From contig DPQS01000062.1 of NCBI GenBank assembly GCA_003537755.1, positions 1 to 24,867 of the forward strand: a stretch of DNA of 24,867 nt, read 5' to 3'. Within the stretch, counting starts at the first letter, position 1; every line of letters begins with the position of its first letter. The notes beneath the pieces are model-generated. The model saw only the letters and a list, made by a program, of their open reading frames with translations. It was not told where the DNA came from and did not search any database. Below, in pieces: positions 15,251-22,072 of this stretch. This stretch comes from Clostridiales bacterium. GTDB taxonomy: Bacteria > Bacillota > Clostridia > Christensenellales > CAG-314. Position numbers and translations under genes: made by a program.

Positions 15251-15637
15251 ATGAACAATCAGGAAATGAAACAAACCCTCATTCAGCGCAGCGGCACAAA
15301 CGTGGCAAAGTGCATGAAATGCGGCAAGTGCAGCGGACGTTGTCCCGCGTTCAGACAAATGGACATCAAACCGCACCAGTTTGTAAGTTATCTTGTGCAA
15401 GGCAAGGTGGACAAATTGCTTAAAAGCAAGGCAATCTGGCAGTGTCTGTCCTGCATGGAATGTGTCGAGCGTTGCCCGCGCGGCGTGGCACCTCAGGCGG
15501 TTGTGGAAGCAGTCCGCACGACGGTTACGCGTATGCAAGACAACAACGGCGTGATGGCGGAAGACATACCGCCGATTGTAACCGAGTTGGTGCCGCAGCA
15601 GCTATTAGTCACCGCCTACCGCAAGTATAACAAGTGA
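15251..15637 (+). CDS. hdrC: Heterodisulfide reductase subunit C-like ferredoxin
   Basis: A 128-residue protein with two [4Fe-4S] motifs, Cys21/24/27/31 (CMKCGKCSGRCP) and Cys65/68/71/75 (CLSCMECVERCPRG), in the helical arrangement typical of HdrC. It would pass electrons between HdrA and HdrB. It starts one base after the hdrB stop, so translational coupling is likely. After it comes a 452-bp gap before hdrA, which is unusual because hdrABC are normally contiguous. Confidence 0.88.
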   Translation: MNNQEMKQTLIQRSGTNVAKCMKCGKCSGRCPAFRQMDIKPHQFVSYLVQGKVDKLLKSKAIWQCLSCMECVERCPRGVAPQAVVEAVRTTVTRMQDNNGVMAEDIPPIVTELVPQQLLVTAYRKYNK

Positions 15638-16089
15638 GCGACGGCGTATAGCGGCACACCTTGACACTGCGTGGACACGCGACTGCGGGTCATGTACGTC
15701 TGTGTACACTTCCCTTGTCGCCCGTCCCAGCTGTGTCAATCTGTACCACTCTCCGCCGTCTGAGCAAGTGGCAGTATATTTCTGTCACAACCGCGCTCAA
15801 TCGCCTGTTGCGGCTCTCTGCACCAATCTGTGCCGTCTGAGCAGGCGGCGTGACGAAAAAAAACAGTATCCTTTTTGGAAAAAACAATAGTATTGCTGCA
15901 CTCAATCACCGGATGAAGCAATGTATGAAAGAGGATACGGAAAATTAACTTTTAATATCTAAGGCAAAAATAGATACTAACAACTACAACCCCACCCTAT
16001 GCAAAGTTTTTGCAGAGGGGTTCGGGGAGTGAGCTTTTTGCAAAAAAGGCACTCCCCGAAAGAAAAAAACACATAAGAGAGAAAAACAA
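15638..16089. other. 452-bp intergenic leader region ahead of hdrA
   Basis: No gene is supported. It holds an imperfect direct repeat (15737-15766 and 15824-15843, sharing CAATCTGT and GCCGTCTGAGCA), a 6-bp inverted repeat TATCTA/TAGATA (15956-15961, 15971-15976), and a strong hairpin at 16021-16060 close to the hdrA start. A consensus promoter was not identified. Confidence 0.55.
16021..16060 (+). promoter_or_regulatory. Strong hairpin in the hdrA leader
   Basis: TTCGGGGAGTG (16021-16031) pairs perfectly with CACTCCCCGAA (16050-16060), and an inner CTTTTT/AAAAAG pairing (16034-16039 with 16043-16048) nearly closes the stem. It is followed by A-rich, not T-rich, sequence, so it is not a plus-strand terminator. 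It ends 29 nt before the hdrA ATG and may stabilise or gate the long downstream transcript. Confidence 0.6.
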
Positions 16090-18081
16090 ATGCAAAAAAT
16101 CGGTGTATTTATTTGTTGGTGCGGTAGCAACATTGCCGCAACGGTAGACGTCGAGCGTTTGGCAAAGGAAATCAAGGCCGAACCCGGCGTGGTGTATTCC
16201 GCCGACTACCAGTACATGTGTTCCGAAAACGGACAACAACTAATCAAAAACGCAATCAAAGAGTACGGACTTACGGGTATCGTAATCGGCAGTTGCTCGC
16301 CGCGTATGCACGAAGCCACATTCCGCAAGACGGCGGAAAGCATGGGACTCAACCCCTACATGGTGGAAATTGCCAACCTGCGCGAACAATGCAGTTGGAT
16401 TCACAAAGACCGCGAAGAAGCAACAGCCAAGGCTCTTATTCTGTTGCGCACGGCAATTGCCAAGGTACGTCTCGACGCTCCTCTGACGGCAGGCGAAAGC
16501 CCCGTTGTCAAGCGCGCGCTGGTAATCGGCGGCGGTATCGCTGGCATTCAGGCTGCGTTGGACATTGCCGAAGCAGGCTTCCCCGTGGACATAGTGGAAA
16601 AAAATCCCACAATCGGCGGTCGTATGGCGCAACTGGACAAGACATTCCCCACGCTGGACTGCTCGGCTTGTATTCTGACGCCCAAAATGGTGGACTGCGC
16701 TCAAAGCGACAAAATCGACATCCTGTCTTACAGCGAAGTCGAGGACGTCAAAGGCTTTGTGGGCAACTTCAAGGTTACCATCCGCAAAAAGGCTCGTTAC
16801 GTTGACGAAACCAAGTGCACGGGCTGCAAAGTGTGTATGGAAAAGTGCCCGTCCAAAAAAGGTCTTAACGAATTTAATATGGGGCTCAACAACCGCACGG
16901 CAATTTACATTCCGTTTGCGCAGGCTATCCCCAACGTTGCGGTAATCGATCCGCAGCAATGTCTGAAACTCAAGACGGGCAAGTGCGGTATCTGCAGCAA
17001 GTTCTGCGGTGCAGGCGCAATCAACTACGAAATGAAGGACGAACTCATCGAGCGCGAATACGGCGCAATCGTAGTTGCGACGGGTTTCCGTCCCATTGCC
17101 CTGGACAACTTCAACGAGTACGGCTATGCCGACAACAAGGACGTTGTTACTTCGCTTGAACTGGAACGTCTTATGAATGCGGCAGGTCCCACAAACGGTG
17201 TGCTGCTTCGTCCCTCCGACGGCACTCACCCCAAGGTAATCACCTTTATTCAGTGCGTAGGTTCACGTGACGTAAGCGGTTGCGGCAAACCGTACTGCAG
17301 CAAGATCTGCTGTATGTACACGGCAAAGCACGCAATGCTTATCCGCGAAAAGTACCCCGACACGGAAGTGCACGTATTCTACATCGACGTGCGTTGCCCC
17401 GGCAAAAACTACGACGAATTTTACCGTCGCGCAGTCGAACAATACGGCGTTGACTACATCAAAGGTATGGTCGGCAAGGTGTACAATCAGGACGGCAAAC
17501 TGATGGTGCAGGGCAGCAACCTTATCGACAACGAACAGGTTACAATCGCAAGCGACATGGTGGTGCTTGCCACGGCAATCGAACCGGAACCGTCCGTGCG
17601 CAAGATCGCAACGTTACTTACCGCAAGTATCGACACCAACAACTTCCTCAACGAATCCCACCCGAAACTTCGCCCTGTGGAATCCCCCACGGCAGGCGTG
17701 TACCTTGCAGGCGTATGCCAGGGACCCAAGGACATTCCCGAGACGGTTTCGCAGGCTTCGGCATGTGCGGCTAAGGTAATCGGTTTGCTTGTAAAAGACC
17801 ATCTCAAAACAAATCCCTGCGTTGCTCACAGCGACGAAAACATGTGCAACGGCTGCAGTCAGTGCGCAAACGTGTGTGCATACGGCGCAATCACCTATGT
17901 GGACAAAGAGTTCCGCATCGGCGGTGGCAAGACGGAAACAAGACGCGTGGCGTCTGTCAACCCGGCAGTGTGTCAGGGCTGCGGCGCATGCACGGTTGCT
18001 TGTCCGTCGGGCGCAATGGATCTCAGTGGATTCAGTACATCTCAAATCTTGTCGGAGGTTGAAGCGATATGCAAGAGGTAA
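16090..18081 (+). CDS. hdrA: Heterodisulfide reductase subunit A-like electron-bifurcating flavoprotein
   Basis: A 663-residue HdrA, the FAD protein that splits electron pairs between a high-potential and a low-potential (ferredoxin) path. Domains: N-terminal region with ICWCG (Cys9, Cys11) and further Cys44 and Cys69; thioredoxin-reductase-type FAD domain with GGGIAG at 147-152 and DCSACILTPKM at 190-200; inserted ferredoxin domain with Cys243/246/249/253 and Cys291/299/302/306; C-terminal ferredoxin domain with Cys586/589/592/596 and Cys628/631/634/638. Length matches full methanogen HdrA. It overlaps the next gene by 13 nt, and six more electron-transfer genes follow in tight order. Function as a bifurcating hub is inferred from the family. 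Confidence 0.92.
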   Translation: MQKIGVFICWCGSNIAATVDVERLAKEIKAEPGVVYSADYQYMCSENGQQLIKNAIKEYGLTGIVIGSCSPRMHEATFRKTAESMGLNPYMVEIANLREQCSWIHKDREEATAKALILLRTAIAKVRLDAPLTAGESPVVKRALVIGGGIAGIQAALDIAEAGFPVDIVEKNPTIGGRMAQLDKTFPTLDCSACILTPKMVDCAQSDKIDILSYSEVEDVKGFVGNFKVTIRKKARYVDETKCTGCKVCMEKCPSKKGLNEFNMGLNNRTAIYIPFAQAIPNVAVIDPQQCLKLKTGKCGICSKFCGAGAINYEMKDELIEREYGAIVVATGFRPIALDNFNEYGYADNKDVVTSLELERLMNAAGPTNGVLLRPSDGTHPKVITFIQCVGSRDVSGCGKPYCSKICCMYTAKHAMLIREKYPDTEVHVFYIDVRCPGKNYDEFYRRAVEQYGVDYIKGMVGKVYNQDGKLMVQGSNLIDNEQVTIASDMVVLATAIEPEPSVRKIATLLTASIDTNNFLNESHPKLRPVESPTAGVYLAGVCQGPKDIPETVSQASACAAKVIGLLVKDHLKTNPCVAHSDENMCNGCSQCANVCAYGAITYVDKEFRIGGGKTETRRVASVNPAVCQGCGACTVACPSGAMDLSGFSTSQILSEVEAICKR

Positions 18082-18536
18082 ACAACACGACAATTACTAC
18101 CGAAAACAAACCTTTTGTGCCCAACATCGTGGCATTTTGCTGCAACTGGTGCAGTTACGCAGGCGCAGACCTTGCCGGATCCAGCCGCTTGAGTTACCCT
18201 GCAAATGTCAAGATTGTCCGCGTGCCTTGCTCCTGCCGCGTAAACCCGACATTCGTGCTGAAGGCATTCCAGCAGGGTGCCGACGGCGTGATTCTGTGCG
18301 GTTGCCACCCCGGTGACTGCCACTACGTAACGGGCAACTACTACACACGTCGCCGCATGGCTTTGCTGTTCAGTTTCCTGGACTATCTCGGTATCGAAAA
18401 GGAACGTACCCGCGTGGAGTGGGTGTCCGCAGCCGAGGGCGCAAAGTTCTCGCAGGTAATGAACGATTTCGTGGCGCAGGTAACGGCACTGGGCGAAAAC
18501 AAACGCCTCAGCGACCTTCGCGTAAAAGGAGAGTAA
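18069..18536 (+). CDS. mvhD: MvhD/FlxD-type [2Fe-2S] electron-transfer subunit
   Basis: A 155-residue protein of the methyl-viologen-reducing hydrogenase delta family, which docks to HdrA and feeds it electrons from a hydrogenase, formate dehydrogenase or Flx module. Seen: FCCNWCSYAGADLAG with Cys24/25/28, RVPCSCRV with Cys54/56, and GCHPGDCHY at 78-86. The family usually has CSGRV; the extra Cys56 is a small oddity. It overlaps hdrA by 13 nt and is preceded by GGAGG. Because the next genes encode an NAD(P)H module, FlxD is the more exact name in this context. Confidence 0.9.
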   Translation: MQEVNNTTITTENKPFVPNIVAFCCNWCSYAGADLAGSSRLSYPANVKIVRVPCSCRVNPTFVLKAFQQGADGVILCGCHPGDCHYVTGNYYTRRRMALLFSFLDYLGIEKERTRVEWVSAAEGAKFSQVMNDFVAQVTALGENKRLSDLRVKGE

Positions 18537-18537
18537 T

Positions 18538-19521
18538 ATGAGCAAACTTCAACAAGCATTGGTGGCTCGTGCAACGCAACTCCTTGACGAAGGAACCGTT
18601 GCAAGAGTGGTCGGCTGGACCAAGGGCGAATTTGCCTACGACCCCAGCCCGGCAACATTTGAAACAAGCGCGGCGCTTGCCGACTTCGTATATGACGAAT
18701 TTTGCGGATCAAACCTCAGCAAATACCTTGTAAACCTTGGCAAAAAGCCGGGCAAAACGGCAGTGTTTCTGAAACCCTGCGACACATACAGCCTCAACGA
18801 ACTGATTAAGGAACATCGCGTAAACCGCGACAATGTGTACGTAATCGGCATCGAATGTCAGGGTAAGGCGGACAACTACAAGTTGGAGGCTCTCGGACTT
18901 ACGTCGGTCAGCGGTGTTGAGTACAACGCGGATAAAGCCACTGTAAGTACCACAAACGGCACTTCAACGGTGGAAAAGGGCGCAATTCTGCTGGAAAAGT
19001 GCCTGTCATGCAAAGGCAAAAAGTTTGTGATTGCCGACGAAACAATTGTCATTGACGAAATGGCGGAAACGGCAAACGACCGCTTCAGCGAAGTTGCAAA
19101 GTTGGAAGCCATGACCGCTTCCGAGCGTTACGCCTTCTGGCAGGAACAACTCAGCAAGTGCATCCGCTGCAACGCATGCCGCAACGTGTGCCCTGCATGC
19201 ACATGCACCAAGTGCGTATTCGACAACCCCAAGAGCGGTATCGCTGCCAAGGCAAACGACACCAGTTTCGAGGAACAGTTGTTCCACGTAATCCGCGCAT
19301 TCCACGTGGCAGGTCGTTGCACCGACTGCGGCGAATGCTCACGCGTGTGTCCGCAACGAATTCCGCTGCAACTGCTCAACCGCAAGTTCATCAAGGACAT
19401 TGACACGCTGTACGGCGATTTTCAGGCAGGCGAAGTTGCGGAAGGCAAAACGCCGCTTACAAGTTACACGACGCAGGACGTCGATCCTGTCGCGGTGTTC
19501 AACGCAAGGGAGGGCAAGTAA
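18538..19521 (+). CDS. Flx-module iron-sulfur subunit with FrhB-like N-terminal region
   Basis: A 327-residue cytoplasmic iron-sulfur protein. The first 160 residues resemble the F420-hydrogenase beta/formate dehydrogenase beta fold (FLKPCDTYSLNELIKEH, YVIGIECQGK, then CLSCKGK at 155-161). The C-terminal part holds two [4Fe-4S] motifs, Cys208/211/214/218 with extra Cys221/223/226, and Cys261/264/267/271. In FlxABCD-HdrABC systems one of the middle Flx subunits looks like this; I cannot say from memory whether it corresponds to FlxB or FlxC. It starts 2 nt after mvhD and ends flush with the next ATG. Confidence 0.78.
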   Translation: MSKLQQALVARATQLLDEGTVARVVGWTKGEFAYDPSPATFETSAALADFVYDEFCGSNLSKYLVNLGKKPGKTAVFLKPCDTYSLNELIKEHRVNRDNVYVIGIECQGKADNYKLEALGLTSVSGVEYNADKATVSTTNGTSTVEKGAILLEKCLSCKGKKFVIADETIVIDEMAETANDRFSEVAKLEAMTASERYAFWQEQLSKCIRCNACRNVCPACTCTKCVFDNPKSGIAAKANDTSFEEQLFHVIRAFHVAGRCTDCGECSRVCPQRIPLQLLNRKFIKDIDTLYGDFQAGEVAEGKTPLTSYTTQDVDPVAVFNAREGK

Positions 19522-20550
19522 ATGTTGAAAGTTTTACGTAGCAATCTGGACGCGTTTTACAAAACAATCGCCGACAACATGCCGTTGTATCTTCCTCTCG
19601 TAAAGGGCGGCGAAGTCAACTTCGGCTATTACACGGACGGCGCGACGGTGGACATAGACACCCTTAAGACCGTCAAGTCACCCAAGGACGTATTTTTCCC
19701 GCAAAGCGAAACGATGATGAAGTTTAAGACCGAAGGTAAGAACATCACCATCGAGGACGTGCGCAAAAATCTGCAACCGTATGTTGTTTTCGGTGTGCGT
19801 GCGTGTGACTACAAGGCGTTTACGGTGCTGGACAACGTGTTCCTGCAAGACCCCGTGGATACATTTTACCAACTTCGTCGCGAGTCGGGCGTAATCTTTA
19901 CGCTGGCATGCGGCAAACCTCAGGACAGTTGCTTCTGCAGCGTGTTCGGTATCGACGCAAGCGACCCGATGGGTGACGTAACCTGCTGGCTGGACGACAA
20001 TGCGCTGTACCTTCGCGCAAATACCGAAAAGGGCGAAAACGTGCTTAAATTTGCCGAAGGTCTTACTGAAAAGAGCGACGACAAGGCTGTCAAGGCAATT
20101 AAGAAGCAAAGCAAGGCAATTACGAAAGATTTGCCCTTTGCAAACCTTGACCTCAGTCGTTTCAAACCGGAAAACCTCAACGAGTTGTTTAATCTGCCTG
20201 TGTGGGACGAACTCAGTCAGGCATGCCTGGGGTGCGGCGCGTGCACATTTGTGTGCCCGACATGCCAGTGCTTCGACATCCGCGACTTCAGGACGGACAA
20301 GGACATCATTCGCTTCCGTTGCTGGGACAGTTGCATGTACAGCGATTTCACTCAGATGGCTGCCGCAAACCCCCGCACGACGCAGATGCAACGTTACCGT
20401 CAACGCTTCATGCACAAACTGGTGTACTACCCCTCGCAGTACGGCATGTACAGTTGCGTAGGGTGCGGCCGTTGCGTAAAGAAATGTCCGCAACACCTCA
20501 ACATCGTAAAAGTTATCAAAAAGATAGGGGGAGAAAGCAAAAATGACTAA
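19522..20550 (+). CDS. Flx-module iron-sulfur subunit, AsrA-like
   Basis: A 342-residue protein resembling the sulfite reductase subunit AsrA/hydrogenase beta family. A globular N-terminal domain (FGVRACDYKAF near 90-100, ACGKPQDSCFCSVFG at about 129-143) is followed by two [4Fe-4S] motifs, Cys235/238/241/245 (CLGCGACTFVCP) and Cys312/315/318/322 (CVGCGRCVKKCP). It pairs with the AsrB-like FlxA downstream, an arrangement known from AsrAB and from Flx modules, and would wire NAD(P)H-derived electrons towards MvhD. No siroheme subunit (AsrC) is present, so it is not a sulfite reductase. It overlaps the next gene by 8 nt. Confidence 0.8.
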   Translation: MLKVLRSNLDAFYKTIADNMPLYLPLVKGGEVNFGYYTDGATVDIDTLKTVKSPKDVFFPQSETMMKFKTEGKNITIEDVRKNLQPYVVFGVRACDYKAFTVLDNVFLQDPVDTFYQLRRESGVIFTLACGKPQDSCFCSVFGIDASDPMGDVTCWLDDNALYLRANTEKGENVLKFAEGLTEKSDDKAVKAIKKQSKAITKDLPFANLDLSRFKPENLNELFNLPVWDELSQACLGCGACTFVCPTCQCFDIRDFRTDKDIIRFRCWDSCMYSDFTQMAAANPRTTQMQRYRQRFMHKLVYYPSQYGMYSCVGCGRCVKKCPQHLNIVKVIKKIGGESKND

Positions 20551-21373
20551 CGAAAACCTTATCCCCAGGATCGGCGTAGTTACCAACGTGCGTAAAGATA
20601 CCGCCGATGTCAAGACGTTCCGCGTGGTAGGTCTTGACGGAAAGAAACTGTTTGAACATCTGCCAGGTCAATGCGCAATGGTGTCCATTCCCGGCGTGGG
20701 CGAATGTATGTTCAGTATCACCAGCAGCCCCACAAACGAAGAGTTTATGGAATTCAGCATCAAGAAGTGCGGCTGCGTTACCGAAGTAATCCACAACATC
20801 GAAGAAGGTCAGCAAATCACCGTGCGCGGACCCTACGGACACCCCTTCCCCGTGGAAGGCGAGGACTTCAAGGGTCGCGACCTGCTGTTTATTGCAGGCG
20901 GTATCGGTCTTGCGCCCCTGCGCAGCGTAATCAACTATGTTCGTCACTACCGCAGCAATTACGGCAAAGTGGTGGTCGTGTACGGCGCGCGCAGCAAGGA
21001 CGACCTTGTGGACATCGAGGAAATCCGCAACGAATGGGAAAACGAACCCAACTTCGAAGTGTACCTTACCATCGACCGTCCGCAGGATGGCTGGGACGGA
21101 CACGTCGGCTTCGTACCCGCGTATGTCAAGGAACTGGGGCTTGATCCCACAATGACGGCTGTACTTTGCGGTCCGCCGATTATGATCAAGTTTACCCTTG
21201 GCGGACTGTTGGAACTGGGCTTCAGCAAGACACGCGTTTACACGACGCTGGAACTGCGCATGAAGTGCGGTATCGGCAAGTGCGGACGTTGCAACGTAGG
21301 CGACAAGTTTGTTTGCAAGGACGGTCCCGTATTCCGTATGGACCAACTGGACGAACTGCCCAACGAGTATTAA
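20543..21373 (+). CDS. flxA: FAD/NAD(P)H-binding reductase subunit, FlxA/AsrB-like
   Basis: A 276-residue oxidoreductase of the ferredoxin-NADP reductase superfamily (PyrK/AsrB type) and the probable NADH entry point. Seen: a beta-barrel FAD domain with PGQCAMVSI near 41-49 and FSITSSP at 57-63, GPYGHPFP at 96-103, the nucleotide-binding AGGIGLAPLRS at 118-128, LCGPP near 210, and a C-terminal [2Fe-2S] site with Cys242/247/250/258. NADH versus NADPH cannot be decided by eye. It starts inside the previous gene after GGGGGAG and is followed by frdB after 10 nt. Confidence 0.88.
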   Translation: MTNENLIPRIGVVTNVRKDTADVKTFRVVGLDGKKLFEHLPGQCAMVSIPGVGECMFSITSSPTNEEFMEFSIKKCGCVTEVIHNIEEGQQITVRGPYGHPFPVEGEDFKGRDLLFIAGGIGLAPLRSVINYVRHYRSNYGKVVVVYGARSKDDLVDIEEIRNEWENEPNFEVYLTIDRPQDGWDGHVGFVPAYVKELGLDPTMTAVLCGPPIMIKFTLGGLLELGFSKTRVYTTLELRMKCGIGKCGRCNVGDKFVCKDGPVFRMDQLDELPNEY

Positions 21374-21383
21374 GAGGTGTCAA

Positions 21384-22061
21384 ATGGAACAACAATTTGT
21401 AAATGTTTATTTTTTCGGTAAGCAATACAGCGTTCCTGCCAGCCTTACGATAATGAAGGCAATGGAATACGCCGGCTACCAACTTATTCGCGGCTGCGGT
21501 TGCCGTAACGGCTTCTGCGGTGCGTGCGCGACGTTTTACCGCATCAAGGGTAAGCAACAACTGCACACCTGCCTTGCTTGTCAGCAACAGGTAGAGGAAG
21601 GAATGTATGTGGCAACGCTGCCGTTCTTCCCCCTGGTCAAGCAGGTTTACGACATCAACAAGATTAAGCCTACGGAACAGATCATGATGCAACTGTATCC
21701 CGAAATTTACAGTTGTATCGGCTGCAACGCCTGCACGAAGGCTTGTCCGCAAGGGCTCAACGTAATGCAGTACATCGCCTACGCTCAACGCGGCGAATAC
21801 GAAAAGTGCGCCGAAGAAAGTTTTGACTGTGTAATGTGCGGTATCTGTTCTTCACGCTGTCCGGCAGGTATTTCCCATCCGCAGGTTGCGGAACTTGCCC
21901 GTCGTCTGTACGGCAAGTACATCGCGCCGGAATGCAAACACCTTGAAAAGCGTGTCGCGGAAATCAACGAAGGCGACTTTGTCAAGATTATGGAAGATAT
22001 CATGGGCAAGTCTATCGACGAGATGAAAGAGCTGTACAATCATCGTGACATCGAACAATAA
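21384..22061 (+). CDS. frdB: Fumarate reductase/succinate dehydrogenase-type iron-sulfur subunit
   Basis: A 225-residue SdhB/FrdB homologue. The N-terminal plant-type ferredoxin domain binds [2Fe-2S] through Cys40/45/48 (Cys38 nearby) and Cys63. The C-terminal domain has two motifs, Cys111/114/117/121 (CIGCNACTKACPQG) and Cys149/152/155/159 (CVMCGICSSRCPAG). In ordinary FrdB/SdhB the last centre is [3Fe-4S] and lacks the second cysteine; here all four are present, so a [4Fe-4S] cluster is predicted. No quinone-binding membrane anchor is encoded nearby. GAGGTG precedes the ATG; frdA starts 11 nt after the stop. It may link FrdA to the Hdr proteins. Confidence 0.85.
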   Translation: MEQQFVNVYFFGKQYSVPASLTIMKAMEYAGYQLIRGCGCRNGFCGACATFYRIKGKQQLHTCLACQQQVEEGMYVATLPFFPLVKQVYDINKIKPTEQIMMQLYPEIYSCIGCNACTKACPQGLNVMQYIAYAQRGEYEKCAEESFDCVMCGICSSRCPAGISHPQVAELARRLYGKYIAPECKHLEKRVAEINEGDFVKIMEDIMGKSIDEMKELYNHRDIEQ

Positions 22062-22072
22062 GGAGGCGCAAA

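Noticed and set aside
19522..21373. Anaerobic sulfite reductase AsrAB
   Set aside because: Sequence resembles AsrA/AsrB, but no AsrC siroheme subunit is present and the genes sit inside an hdrA-mvhD operon, so the Flx reading is better.
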